Assembly: GCF_003751605.1 (NCBI RefSeq)
Contig: NZ_RJVJ01000002.1
Span: forward strand, 62,001-126,000
Source: Kitasatospora cineracea
GTDB taxonomy: Bacteria > Actinomycetota > Actinomycetes > Streptomycetales > Streptomycetaceae
Direction of reading: 5' to 3'
DNA length: 64,000 bases
Made by a program: the position numbers and the translations under genes. The notes beneath the pieces are model-generated. The model saw only the letters and a program-made list of their open reading frames with translations, ran no database searches and had not been told where the DNA came from. The stretch's first letter is position 1. Each line of letters starts with the position of its first letter. Below are positions 25,543 through 34,541 of the stretch, piece by piece.

Positions 25543-26988
25543 ATGACCGACCAGCCCGCCCTGAACACCGGCAGCCACGACCTCCCCGTCACCCCCGCCC
25601 TGGCCGCCTACATGGCCGGCCAGTGGGCCGCCACCCCGCTGCCCGCCGAGGAGCGCGTCCCCGGCTACCCGTACTTCCCGGCCCGCCGCGCCAAGCTCGC
25701 CGCCGCCTTCCCCGGCGAGCGGCTGCTCGTCCCCGCCGGGCAGTTGAAGGTCCGCAGCAACGACTGCGACCACCGCTTCCGCCCGCACAGCGCCTACGCC
25801 CACCTCACCGGTCTGACCGGCGAGGAGCAGGTCGGCCACGTCCTGGTGATCGAACCCGACGGCGAACCCGTCCTCCACCTGCGCCCCCGCTCCGACCGCG
25901 CCGCCGGCTCCGCCGAGTTCTACCGCGACCGCCGCTACGGCGAGTTCTGGGTCGGCCGCCGCGCCGACCTCGGCGAAGCCGCCCGCCTCACCGGCCTGCG
26001 CACCGCCCACCTCGACGACCTGCCCAAGCTCCTCACCGGCTCCACCCCCACCCGGGTGCTCTCCGGCGTCGACCCGGCGCTCGACGCCCTGACCGGCCGC
26101 CCGTCCGCCGCCCACACCCTGGCCGACGGCCAACTCGCCTCCGCGCTCGCCGAGTTGCGCCTGATCAAGGACCCCTGGGAGGTCGAACAGCTCCAGCTCT
26201 CCGTCGACCACACCACCGCCGGCTTCGCCGACGTCGTCCGCGCCCTGCCCGCCGCGCTCCGCCACCACCGCGGCGAACGCCGGCTCGAGGGCGCCTTCAA
26301 CGCCCGCGCCCGCGCCGAGGGCAACGGCACCGGCTACGAGACCATCGTCGCCTCCGGCGCCCACGCCTGCGTCCTGCACTGGATCCGCAACGACGGCCGG
26401 CTGAACCCCTCCGACCTGCTGCTGCTCGACGCCGGCGTGGAGACCGACACCCTCTACACCGCCGACATCACCCGCACCCTCCCGCTCTCCGGCACCTTCA
26501 CCCCCGCCCAACGCGACCTCTACGACCTCGTCCTGGCCGCCCAGGACGCCGCCATCGCCACCCTCCGCCCCGGCGCCTCCTTCCGCGACTTCCACCGGGC
26601 CGGCATGCGCGTCATCGCCGAGGGCCTCGCCTCCTGGGGCCTGCTCCCCGTCTCCGCCGAGGAAGCCCTGCACGAGGACTCCGGCCTCTACCGCCGCTAC
26701 ACCCTCTGCGGCAGCGGCCACATGCTCGGCCTCGACGTGCACGACTGCGCGAAGGCTCGCGCCGAGACCTACCTGGACGGCGTCCTGGAGGAAGGCATGG
26801 TCCTCACCGTCGAACCCGGCCTCTACCTCCAGCCCGACGACCTCACCCTCCCCGCCGAACTCCGCGGCATCGGCATCCGCATCGAGGACGACCTCGTCAT
26901 CACCCCCGACGGCGCCCGCCTGATGTCCGCCGCCCTCCCCCGCGAAGCCCCCGCCCTCGAATCCTGGATGGCCACCCTGCTGAGCTGA
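25543..26988 (+). CDS. pepP: Xaa-Pro aminopeptidase (M24B)
   Basis: This 481-aa enzyme removes an N-terminal residue before proline. It has an N-terminal AMP_N domain (to about 180; SAYAHLTGLTGEEQ) and a pita-bread catalytic domain. Metal ligands appear in LLLDAGVETDTLYTADITR (two Asp), GSGHMLGLDVHD (His), LTVEPGLYL (Glu) and GIRIEDDLVIT (Glu). There is no signal peptide, so it is cytosolic. The ATG follows cggagga. Divergent to the peptide transporter with operator site 6 between, it is well placed to process imported Xaa-Pro peptides. Confidence 0.92.
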   Translation: MTDQPALNTGSHDLPVTPALAAYMAGQWAATPLPAEERVPGYPYFPARRAKLAAAFPGERLLVPAGQLKVRSNDCDHRFRPHSAYAHLTGLTGEEQVGHVLVIEPDGEPVLHLRPRSDRAAGSAEFYRDRRYGEFWVGRRADLGEAARLTGLRTAHLDDLPKLLTGSTPTRVLSGVDPALDALTGRPSAAHTLADGQLASALAELRLIKDPWEVEQLQLSVDHTTAGFADVVRALPAALRHHRGERRLEGAFNARARAEGNGTGYETIVASGAHACVLHWIRNDGRLNPSDLLLLDAGVETDTLYTADITRTLPLSGTFTPAQRDLYDLVLAAQDAAIATLRPGASFRDFHRAGMRVIAEGLASWGLLPVSAEEALHEDSGLYRRYTLCGSGHMLGLDVHDCAKARAETYLDGVLEEGMVLTVEPGLYLQPDDLTLPAELRGIGIRIEDDLVITPDGARLMSAALPREAPALESWMATLLS

Positions 26989-27016
26989 CCGCCCCCGCCC
27001 CGGACGCGCACCGACA

Positions 27017-27064
27017 GGGGCGCGGGGGCCGCGCGGCCGGATCGCCGCACGGCCCCCGCGCCCC
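27017..27064. terminator. Bidirectional terminator between convergent genes
   Basis: Fifteen-base perfect arms at 27017-27031 and 27050-27064 lie between the aminopeptidase stop and the end of the nitronate monooxygenase gene. Confidence 0.8.
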
Positions 27065-27073
27065 GGCTCCCCC

Positions 27074-28093
27074 TCACCCCTCGCGCAGCGCGTCCTGCCA
27101 CAACTCCCGCGTCACGTCCGCCGCCCGGCCCGCCCGGGCCTTGCGGTGGGCCGTCCCCGCCCACAGGTGCATCGCCGCCAGGTCCTCCCGGCGCCCCGCG
27201 GCAGCCCTGAGCGGCTGGGTGAGGTGGTGCACCTCCGGGTACGCCGCCGGCGCGTGACCGTCGTGCCGGTCGATGAACGCGTTGCGCAGCCCGCGCGCCG
27301 GCCGCCCGGTGAAGGCCCGGGTGACGGTGGTGCCCTCCAGTTCGACCAGGGCCCTGCGGTGCGCGGCGGACGCCCCCGACTCCTCGGTGCGCAGGTACGC
27401 GGTGCCGAGCTGCACGGCCACCGCCCCGGCCCGGAGCGCCGCGGCGATCGCCGCCCCGTCCCCGAGCCCGCCCGCGGCGATCAGCGGCAGCGGCGTCACC
27501 TCCCGCACCGCGGCCAGCAGTTCGAGCAGCGGCAGCGTCCCCGGCCGGTCCTCGATGCGGTGCGTACCGCGGTGCCCGCCCGCCTCCGGGCCCTGGACGG
27601 TGAGCGCGTCGAAGCCCAGCGCGGTCGCCGCCCGGGCCTCCTCCGGACTCGTGACCGTCCCCACCTGCCGGATCCCCGCCGCCCGGACGGCGGCCGCCTC
27701 GGCCGGCTCGGGCAGCCCGAAGGTGTACGACACCCACTCCACCGGCTCCCGCAGCAGCGCCTCGATCTTGGCGTCCCAGTCGTCCCGGTCCGGCGCGATC
27801 GAGACCGGCAGCTCCACACCCCACTGCAACGCCTCGGGCAGCAGCCGCTCCCGGTACGCCGCCACCGGCCCCGGCACCGCGGCCGGCCCCGGCACGAACA
27901 AGTTCACGCCGACCGGACCGCCCGTCAACTCCCGCAGCGCCCCGATCTGTTGAAGCATCCCCACCGCACTCCGGTAACCCGCCGCCAGGAACCCGAACCC
28001 CCCGGCCCCACCCACCGCCGCCACCAACTCCGGCGTCCCCGCCCCACCCGCCATCGGCGCAGCCACCAACGGCACCGCCCAGCCGAACTCCAT
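27074..28093 (-). CDS. Nitronate monooxygenase-like FMN enzyme
   Basis: This 339-aa TIM-barrel flavoprotein resembles NMO/2-nitropropane dioxygenases: N-terminal PLVAAPMAGGAGTPELVAAV, FMN-binding VQGPEAGGHRGTHR near residue 170 and IAAGGLGDGAAIAAALRAGA near residue 215. It oxidises nitronates or propionate-3-nitronate to protect metabolism; some relatives are enoyl reductases. The ATG at 28093 follows gggag. It stands alone with its own terminator. Confidence 0.85.
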   Translation of the reverse strand: MEFGWAVPLVAAPMAGGAGTPELVAAVGGAGGFGFLAAGYRSAVGMLQQIGALRELTGGPVGVNLFVPGPAAVPGPVAAYRERLLPEALQWGVELPVSIAPDRDDWDAKIEALLREPVEWVSYTFGLPEPAEAAAVRAAGIRQVGTVTSPEEARAATALGFDALTVQGPEAGGHRGTHRIEDRPGTLPLLELLAAVREVTPLPLIAAGGLGDGAAIAAALRAGAVAVQLGTAYLRTEESGASAAHRRALVELEGTTVTRAFTGRPARGLRNAFIDRHDGHAPAAYPEVHHLTQPLRAAAGRREDLAAMHLWAGTAHRKARAGRAADVTRELWQDALREG

Positions 28094-28233
28094 CCCGCAC
28101 TCCCTCACCACACCACCGACCCCCGCCCGACCACACCCTACGCCGCCCGCCCGGCCCTTCACTCGCACCTCACTCGCACGCCCGTCACGCCGCCGCCCCC
28201 GGTTGCACGCTGGAACGCCGCTCCGCCGGTAGC

Positions 28234-28247
28234 GTGACGGGCGTCAC
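28234..28247. promoter_or_regulatory. Crp-like inverted repeat GTGAC-gggc-GTCAC
   Basis: The perfect 5-bp arms fit the pattern GTG(N)6GNCAC that I recall for Streptomyces Crp. It lies 90 bases before the AhpD-like gene and 141 before the nitronate monooxygenase start, so either could be a target. The arm spacing differs from the TGTGA-N4-TCACA operator family. Confidence 0.35.
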
Positions 28248-28336
28248 ACCCGGTGGCCGTCACATCGGGGGTGGCGGCGGGGTCAGAGCTTCGTCAGCGC
28301 CCGCCACGCAAGCACGCACGACAAGGAGCCACCACC

Positions 28337-28810
28337 GTGGACGCACGTCTCAACTACTTCGGCAACCAGCTCGGCGCGAAGTTCCTGAAGTACATCAACT
28401 CGGCCGGCCACGCCCTGGGCCTGTCCTCGCTGCCGGCGGCGACCCAGGAGCTGGTGAAGATCCGCGCCAGCCAGATCAACGGCTGCGGTTTCTGCACCGA
28501 CATGCACACCAAGGACGCCGCGCACGCCGGGGAGACCCAGCTGCGGCTCAACCTGGTCGCCGCCTGGCGCGAGGCCACCGTCTTCACCGAGGCCGAGCGG
28601 GCCGCGCTGGAGCTCACCGAGCAGGGCACCCGGATCGCGGACGCCGCGGGCGGGGTCTCCGACGCGGCCTGGGCGGCGGCGGCCGAGCACTACGACGAGG
28701 AGCAGCTGACCGCCCTGGTCAGCCTGATCGCCCTGATCAACACGTACAACCGGATCAACGTGATCGTCCGCCAGCCCGCGGGCGACTACGTCCCCGGCCA
28801 GTACGCCTGA
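28337..28810 (+). CDS. AhpD-like carboxymuconolactone decarboxylase-family protein
   Basis: This 157-aa alpha-helical protein has the redox motif CGFCTDMHTKDA near residues 51-62 (CxxC plus His) of AhpD-type alkylhydroperoxidase proteins. These form trimers that reduce peroxides or serve in reductive relay. The GTG at 28337 follows aggag and gives the family length; the open frame to 28253 lacks a start signal. It may act as an antioxidant. Confidence 0.88.
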   Translation: MDARLNYFGNQLGAKFLKYINSAGHALGLSSLPAATQELVKIRASQINGCGFCTDMHTKDAAHAGETQLRLNLVAAWREATVFTEAERAALELTEQGTRIADAAGGVSDAAWAAAAEHYDEEQLTALVSLIALINTYNRINVIVRQPAGDYVPGQYA

Positions 28811-28910
28811 CCCACCCCGCCCCGGGGGGCGGGCGTCCGCCCCGGACACCCGCCCCCGGCCGGCCCCGCCCCCCTCCGCGCTGTCGGACGGCGCTGCCAC
28901 AATCCCCGGC

Positions 28911-29357
28911 ATGACCCGGTGCGACTACTTCTCCGCCCCCGACGACGCCACCGCCGTCGCCGTCCTCGACGCCCCCGGCGGGCCGGACGGGGCGGGTCTC
29001 GACACGGTGCCGCTGAAGGGCGTCGACCCGGTGGTGGTGATCGCCCGCCTGGAGGCCGTCCTGACCGGCTGCACCTACGAGGAGGCCCACGCCCGGCCCC
29101 GCTCGGGCCGGCTGCTCTCCGACCCGCAGCACGACGAGGCGTTCGTCGTCAGCCTGACCGGCACCCTGGCCGAGGCCCTCGCCGCCCTCCCGCCCGACCG
29201 CCTCCTCCCCGCCGCCACCGCCTGGTCCGCGACGGAGGAACTCCGCCTCGACGGCGTCACCCCCGACACCGCCGCCGACGCCCTGCACGCCCTGTCCGCC
29301 CTCGCCCACCGCGCCCGCACCGACGGCCGCCACCTGTACTGCCGGTGGTCGCTCTGA
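28911..29357 (+). CDS. Hypothetical protein
   Basis: This 148-aa acidic protein starts MTRCDYFSAPDDATAVAVLD and has no membrane segment or signal peptide. It looks like a family of streptomycete proteins of unknown function, about the same size, with helices rich in Ala/Leu. No clear ribosome site precedes the ATG, and a cacaat box ends 7 bases before it, so it may be leaderless. It converges on the AraC-type gene. Function unknown. Confidence 0.7.
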   Translation: MTRCDYFSAPDDATAVAVLDAPGGPDGAGLDTVPLKGVDPVVVIARLEAVLTGCTYEEAHARPRSGRLLSDPQHDEAFVVSLTGTLAEALAALPPDRLLPAATAWSATEELRLDGVTPDTAADALHALSALAHRARTDGRHLYCRWSL

Positions 29358-29483
29358 CCTCCCCTCAGTCCGGTACTCCGGTTGCCGCGGCCCGCCCCGG
29401 CCGCCGCCGCCCGCCGGACGGTCCGCCTCCCCCGCCCGGGTGACCGGGTGACCGCGGGCCGGGGCCGGGGCCGGGGCCCGGCG

Positions 29484-30449
29484 TCAGCCGGTCGTCCGCG
29501 TCACCGGGATCCACAGCTGCGCGGACGACTCCCCGGGGGCGTCCGGCGCGGGCCGGACCCGCAGGATCTCCGGGCCGGGCCGGTACTCGTAGGGGTTGGA
29601 GGGGATCCACCGGGCGGCCACCTCCGCCCACATCTGCTGGAGCGCCTGCGGGAACGGCCCGGTGTTCTCGAACACCGCCCAGCTGCCCGCGGGGCACTCC
29701 AGCACGTCGAGGTCGGCGGGCAGCCGTCCGGCGTCCGCCCCGCTGACCACCGCGTGGTAGTAGTCGAGCAGGCTGCCCTCCGCGAAGCCGCCCGGTCCGT
29801 CGGAGCCCTCCTCGGGCAGCCGGACGGTCGCCGAGAGCAGGCCCTGCGGTTCCTGGTCGGACAGTTCGGTGATCCGCCGCACGGTGTCCGCCGGGATGCC
29901 CCGGATGTGTTCGGCGATGTGCGGGTTGACCCCTTCGTAGATCAACGGGACCCGGGCCTTCCTGCCCACGACCCGGAACGCTTCCTTCTCCACGATGCGG
30001 TACCGCATGGTGGTGCTCCCTTCGACGACGAGACGGAAGGAGAGCCGGGGCTGTGCGTTCAGCACCGCGCCGGAGCGCCGGGCCTCCCCGGGCCCGACCC
30101 CGTGCTGGGCCCGGAACGCCCGGGCGAACGCCTCGCCGGAGCCGTAGCCGTACCGGACGGCGACGTCCAGCAGTGACGGTTCCCCGGCCAGTACCTCGGC
30201 CGCCGCGACGGTCAGCCGCCGGCGCCGCACGTACTCGGACAGCGGCATCCCGGCCAGCGACGAGAACAGCCGCCGGAAGTGGTACTCCGACGTGGCGGTG
30301 ATCCGGGCCAGTTCGGCCACCTCCAACCGCCGGTCGAGGTGCTCCTCGACGTGGTCCATCGCCTGGTTCAACCGCTCCAGCAACCCCGCTCCCCTTCCCT
30401 TTTCCTTGTCCTCGACCCTAGGGAGGGGCACCTGCCCCGCACCCGACAT
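29484..30449 (-). CDS. AraC-family regulator with GyrI-like effector domain
   Basis: This 321-aa protein has an N-terminal AraC/XylS DNA-binding pair of HTH motifs (LEVAELARITATSEYHFRRL near residue 42 and LLDVAVRYGYGSGEAFARAF near 93) and a C-terminal GyrI-like/SOUL-fold small-molecule binding domain starting near residue 145 (MRYRIVEKEAFRVVG). This order is that of Rob/SoxS-like drug sensors such as TipA-type or BmrR-type effectors. The ATG follows aggag by ten bases. No target gene is evident next to it. Confidence 0.87.
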   Translation of the reverse strand: MSGAGQVPLPRVEDKEKGRGAGLLERLNQAMDHVEEHLDRRLEVAELARITATSEYHFRRLFSSLAGMPLSEYVRRRRLTVAAAEVLAGEPSLLDVAVRYGYGSGEAFARAFRAQHGVGPGEARRSGAVLNAQPRLSFRLVVEGSTTMRYRIVEKEAFRVVGRKARVPLIYEGVNPHIAEHIRGIPADTVRRITELSDQEPQGLLSATVRLPEEGSDGPGGFAEGSLLDYYHAVVSGADAGRLPADLDVLECPAGSWAVFENTGPFPQALQQMWAEVAARWIPSNPYEYRPGPEILRVRPAPDAPGESSAQLWIPVTRTTG

Positions 30450-30542
30450 TCCCTGCCCGCTCCTATCGGGTCGCCCGGCTCACCGCCCCGCAGCGCAAGC
30501 CGACCACACCTACCACCCCCCACCCCCGCCGGATCACTCCGC

Positions 30543-31187
30543 TCACCGCCCCGCAGGACGGATCAACCCGGCCGCGAGGCCCGCGGCGATGGCGGAGGTC
30601 CGGGAGTCGACGCCGAGCTTGTCGTAGATGTGGACCAGGTGGGTCTTGACGGTGGCTTCGCTGATGAACAGGCGCTTGGAGATCTGCCGGTTCGGCAGGC
30701 CCTCGGCGAGGAGTTGGAGGATCTCCGCCTCGCGCGGGGAGAGCGAGGGGCGGCCGGCCCGGACCCGGCCGAGGAGGCGGGCGGCGACGGGCGGGGCGAG
30801 GACGGTCTCGCCGCGGGCGGTGGCCTGGATCGCGGCGGCGAGGTCCTCGGGCGGGGCGTCCTTGAGCAGGTAGCCGGTGGCGCCGGCCTCGACGGCGGCG
30901 AGGATGTCGGCGTCGGTGGAGTAGGTGGTGAGCACCAGGACGGCGGGCGGGTCGGGCAGCGCGGTGATCCGGCGGGTGGCTTCGACGCCGTGCATGCCGG
31001 TGCCCATCTGGAGGTCCATCAGGACGACGTCGGGGCGCCGGTCGGCGGGCAGCCCGGCGAGCAGGTCGAGTGCGGCGGCGCCGTCCGCGGCCTCGCCGAC
31101 GGCGGTGACCTCGGGCAGCTCGTCGACCATGGCGCGCAGCCCGCGCCGGACCACGGGGTGGTCGTCCACCACCAGGACCCGGATCAC
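30543..31187 (-). CDS. NarL/LuxR-family response regulator
   Basis: This 214-aa regulator has a receiver domain (VLVVDDHP, phospho-Asp in VVLMDLQMG, Lys in YLLKDAPPE) and a C-terminal LuxR helix-turn-helix (LSPREAEILQLLAEGLPN). Its GTG overlaps the histidine kinase stop by four bases, so the pair is cotranslated. It likely controls the ABC exporter divergent to the kinase. Confidence 0.93.
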   Translation of the reverse strand: MIRVLVVDDHPVVRRGLRAMVDELPEVTAVGEAADGAAALDLLAGLPADRRPDVVLMDLQMGTGMHGVEATRRITALPDPPAVLVLTTYSTDADILAAVEAGATGYLLKDAPPEDLAAAIQATARGETVLAPPVAARLLGRVRAGRPSLSPREAEILQLLAEGLPNRQISKRLFISEATVKTHLVHIYDKLGVDSRTSAIAAGLAAGLIRPAGR

Positions 31188-32476
31188 CGCCGCACCCCCG
31201 CGAGCGTGAACCGCCGCCCGGCGACCCGCAGCGCACCACCGGGAAGCCGCCCGCCGGCCGCCGCCTCCCCGGCCGCTTCCGCCGCAGCGGCCGTCGGCGG
31301 GTCGACGGCGCGCAGCGGGAGCGTCGCGGCGACGGCGGTGCCCTCGCCGGGCGCGGATTCGACGGTGAGGGTGCCGCCGAGGGCGGCGATGCGTTCGTGC
31401 ATGCCGTGCAGGCCGAAGGAGTCGGGGGCGGGTGCGGTGGCCGGGTCGAAGCCGGTGCCGTCGTCGTAGACGTCGAGGGTGACGGCGTCGTCGAGGTAGC
31501 CGAGGGTGACGGCGATGTGCGGGGCGGCGGCGTGCCGGACGGCGTTGGCGAGGGCTTCCTGGGTGAGGCGCAGCAGCGCGACCTCGGCCTCGACGGGCAG
31601 CGGGTACGGGTCGCCGTCGCGGTGGAAGGCGGCGTCGGCGCCGTCGGCGAGGCGGCGCAGCGCGTCGGGGAGGGTGGTGCCGTCGAGGGCGGGCGGGGTG
31701 AGGGCGTGGACGAAGCGGCGGGCCTCGGCGAGGTTGGCGGAGGCGGTGCGCTCGATCTCCTCCAGCAGCGGCGCGGCGTCGGGGGCGCTGCCGGCCTCGC
31801 GGGCCAGCAGCACGATGCCGGCCAGGCCCTGGGCGAGGGTGTCGTGGATCTCCCGGGCCAGGCGCTGGCGTTCGGCGAGGCGGCCGGCTTCGCGCTGGCT
31901 GGCGGCGAGTTCGTCGCGGGTGCGGACCAGGTCGTCGATGAGCTGCTGGCGGGCCCGGCTCTCCCGGTAGAGGGCGGCGTAGCCGTGGGCGGTGAGCAGG
32001 GCGACGGCGAGTCCGGCCAGCGGGCCGAGGACCTTGGCGGTGGTGAGTCCGCCGGGGGTGGTGGTCTGGGCGGCGACGACGGCGGCGGTGAGGGCCAGGA
32101 CGGCGGGCAGCGCGAGGCGCGGCGGCAGGACGTGCAGGCAGACGAAGTACAGCGGGAAGGCGAGGTAGCTGAACTCGGGGTGCTGGAGGGTGAGTCCGAT
32201 CCACAGGGCGGCGACGGCGAGCAGCCAGCCCGCGCCGAGGGCGCGCGAGGTGCGGACCGGCCGCAGCACGCCGCCGGCCGCGTAGCAGGCGGCGAGCGCC
32301 CCGGCGGTGGCCCAGCCGCCGGGGCCGAGCGCGCCGTCGGCGGCGGCCCGGGCCAGCAGGACGGCGAGCAGGGCGAGGAACAGCCCGTGCACGGCGAGGT
32401 TGGCCAGCCGCAGCGCGGGGGTGGGGCCGGTCGGGGAGCGGTGCGCGTCGGTGGTCGGGGTTTCGGTACGGGGCAC
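31184..32476 (-). CDS. Sensor histidine kinase, HisKA_3 type
   Basis: This 430-aa kinase has five or six N-terminal membrane segments to about residue 160, the phospho-His motif REIHDTLAQGLAGIVLL near residue 218, and an ATPase domain with DDGTGFDPA and FGLHGMHERIAALGG. No large extracellular domain is visible, so it likely senses a membrane or intramembrane signal, such as drug stress. The start is a GTG at 32476. Confidence 0.92.
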   Translation of the reverse strand: MPRTETPTTDAHRSPTGPTPALRLANLAVHGLFLALLAVLLARAAADGALGPGGWATAGALAACYAAGGVLRPVRTSRALGAGWLLAVAALWIGLTLQHPEFSYLAFPLYFVCLHVLPPRLALPAVLALTAAVVAAQTTTPGGLTTAKVLGPLAGLAVALLTAHGYAALYRESRARQQLIDDLVRTRDELAASQREAGRLAERQRLAREIHDTLAQGLAGIVLLAREAGSAPDAAPLLEEIERTASANLAEARRFVHALTPPALDGTTLPDALRRLADGADAAFHRDGDPYPLPVEAEVALLRLTQEALANAVRHAAAPHIAVTLGYLDDAVTLDVYDDGTGFDPATAPAPDSFGLHGMHERIAALGGTLTVESAPGEGTAVAATLPLRAVDPPTAAAAEAAGEAAAGGRLPGGALRVAGRRFTLAGVRR

Positions 32477-32654
32477 GCTGTCCGAGGGTACGGGGCGGTG
32501 GCGGCGGCGGGCGGTGGCGCGGCATCAACCGTTCGATGGATTTCCGGCTGCACCTCTCGACGGGTGCGCACTCCGTCCGTCTCCCCGATGGCAGCGGGGC
32601 CGGTGCGGGCGAGTCTGGGGTGGTCTGCTCCGGTGTCCCTCCGAAAGGTCTCCC

Positions 32655-33707
32655 GTGTTCGTCGCTTTGCGTGACATCCGTTTCGCCCGTGGGCGGTTCG
32701 CCCTGATGGGAGCGGTGGTCACCCTGATCACGACCCTGGTGGTGTTCCTGTACGGCCTGACCGGCGGCCTGGCCTCGGCGGCGTCCTCGACGATCGCCGA
32801 ACTCCCGGCGGACGGCGTGGTGTTCGGTGCGCCGGCGGGTGCGCAGGCGGAGGTGTCGTTCGCGTCCAGCACGGTCTCGCCGGCCCAGCGGGACGCGGTG
32901 GCGGCGGCGGGGGCGGGGGCGGTGCACCCGCTGGGGGTGGCGATGTCGCGGTTGACGGCGGGCGGCGGCGCGGCCTCGGTGAGCGTGCTGGGCACCGACC
33001 CGGAGCTGCTGCCGCCGCTGGTGCGGGGCGCGGCCCCGGCGGACGGCCAGCTCGCGGTCGGCACCGGCCTGGCCGCCGAGTACCACCTCTCCCCCGGCAG
33101 CCGGGTGAGCGTCGGCGCGCAGGAGTTGACGGTCTCGGCGGTCACCGCCGAGCGTTCGCTCTCGCACGCCCCGAGCGTGTGGACCACCCCGGAGACCTGG
33201 CAGCGGGTCTCCGGCCAGCACCAGCCCACCGCGCTCGCGGTCCGCGGCACCCCGCACGGCCTGCCCGCCGACCTGCGGGCGGTGTCGCTGGGCGACGCGC
33301 TGTCCGGCATCAACGGGTACGCGGCCGAGCAGGGCAGCCTGCAGCTGATCCAGGGCTTCCTGTTCGCGGTGAGCGCCCTGGTGGTGGGCGCGTTCTTCAC
33401 GGTGTGGACGGTGCAGCGCCGCCCGGACATCGCGGTGCTGAAGGCGGTCGGCGCGTCCAGCGGCTACCTGGTGCGCGACGCGCTGGCCCAGGCGGCGGCC
33501 GTGCTGCTGGCGGGCGCGCTGCTGGGCGGGGCGCTGGGCGCGGCCGGCGGGGCGTTCGCGTCGGCCGCGGTGCCGTTCGACGTGGGCGTCCTGACCGTCG
33601 CCGTGCCGGTCGGCGCGATGGTGCTGCTGGGCCTGCTGGGCGCGGCCCTCGCGGTGCGCCGGATCACCGCGGTCGACCCGCTGGCGGCGCTGGGCGCCAA
33701 CCGATGA
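32655..33707 (+). CDS. ABC transporter permease (FtsX/MacB-like)
   Basis: This 350-aa protein has an N-terminal helix (FALMGAVVTLITTLVVFLYGL), a long extracellular loop of about 200 residues and three C-terminal helices with VLKAVGASSGYLVRDAL before the second, as in FtsX-domain permeases. The GTG at 32655 follows gaaagg. It forms an exporter with the ATPase downstream and is divergent from the two-component pair, a common layout for antibiotic-responsive exporters. Confidence 0.88.
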   Translation: MFVALRDIRFARGRFALMGAVVTLITTLVVFLYGLTGGLASAASSTIAELPADGVVFGAPAGAQAEVSFASSTVSPAQRDAVAAAGAGAVHPLGVAMSRLTAGGGAASVSVLGTDPELLPPLVRGAAPADGQLAVGTGLAAEYHLSPGSRVSVGAQELTVSAVTAERSLSHAPSVWTTPETWQRVSGQHQPTALAVRGTPHGLPADLRAVSLGDALSGINGYAAEQGSLQLIQGFLFAVSALVVGAFFTVWTVQRRPDIAVLKAVGASSGYLVRDALAQAAAVLLAGALLGGALGAAGGAFASAAVPFDVGVLTVAVPVGAMVLLGLLGAALAVRRITAVDPLAALGANR

Positions 33708-33736
33708 CCACCCACCCCACCCCGGAAGGCCCTGCC

Positions 33737-34444
33737 ATGACCACCACCCCGACCGCCGGAACCGACCTGCGCACCGGCCTCGCGCTGCGCGGCGTGACGC
33801 TCGGCTATCCGGACGGCGAGAGCCGGCTGATCGCCCTGGACGAGGTCGAACTGGCCGTCGCTCCAGGCGAGTTCACCGCCATCGCGGGGCCGTCCGGCTC
33901 CGGCAAGTCCAGCCTGCTGGCGGTCGCGGCGACGCTGCTGCGCCCGGACCGCGGCGAGGTGCTGGTCGACGGCGTGGACGCGGGCGCGCTGGACGAGCGC
34001 GAGCGCACCGCGCTGCGCCGCGAGCGCCTGGGGATCGTCTTCCAGCAGTCGAACCTGCTGGCCTCGCTGACCGCCGTCGAGCAGCTGCTGGTCCTGGAGT
34101 CGGTGCGCGGCCGCCGCCCGGCCCGGGCCCGCACCCGGGCCGAGGAGCTGCTGGAGTCGGTCGGCCTGGCGGGCGCCAAGCAGCGCCGCCGCCCGCACCA
34201 GCTGTCGGGCGGCGAGCGCCAGCGGGTGAACATCGCCCGCGCCCTGTTCGGCAGCCCGTCCGTCCTGCTGGTGGACGAGCCGACCTCGGCCCTGGACCAC
34301 GAGCGCGGCGCCCAGGTGGTCGACCTGCTCGCCGAGGTGACCCGCACCCACCGCACCGCCACCGTGATGGTCACCCACGACCGCGAGCTGCTGGGCCGCG
34401 CCGACCGCGTCCTGACCATGCAGGACGGCCGCCTGCGCGCCTGA
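33737..34444 (+). CDS. ABC transporter ATPase (LolD/MacB type)
   Basis: This 235-aa ATPase has Walker A GPSGSGKSS, Q-loop VFQQSNLLASLT, signature LSGGERQRVNIARAL and Walker B VLLVDEPTSALD. I choose the ATG at 33737 (ggaagg ahead); an ATG at 33704 overlapping the permease stop would add 11 residues. It powers the FtsX-like permease next to it. Confidence 0.9.
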   Translation: MTTTPTAGTDLRTGLALRGVTLGYPDGESRLIALDEVELAVAPGEFTAIAGPSGSGKSSLLAVAATLLRPDRGEVLVDGVDAGALDERERTALRRERLGIVFQQSNLLASLTAVEQLLVLESVRGRRPARARTRAEELLESVGLAGAKQRRRPHQLSGGERQRVNIARALFGSPSVLLVDEPTSALDHERGAQVVDLLAEVTRTHRTATVMVTHDRELLGRADRVLTMQDGRLRA

Positions 34445-34447
34445 CCG

Positions 34448-34490
34448 CCCGGCCCGCCGAGCACCCGGCCCGCCGAGCACCCGGCCCGCT
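34448..34490. repeat. 16-bp tandem repeat
   Basis: Two full copies and a partial third copy of cccggcccgccgagca follow the ATPase stop. No coding role is seen. Confidence 0.75.
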
Positions 34491-34541
34491 GACCGCCCGC
34501 TGTCGACCAGCTGACGGTCCGTCGGGTCGTCAGCGGGCCGG
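34481..34541. terminator. Possible bidirectional terminator
   Basis: Thirteen-base arms at 34481-34493 and 34529-34541 lie between the convergent ABC ATPase and GntR genes; the second arm overlaps the GntR stop codon. The loop is long (35 bases). Confidence 0.45.

Noticed and set aside
28816..28833. Hairpin cccgcccc/ggggcggg after the AhpD-like gene
   Set aside because: The loop would be two bases and the arms are simple GC runs; I could not call it a terminator with confidence.
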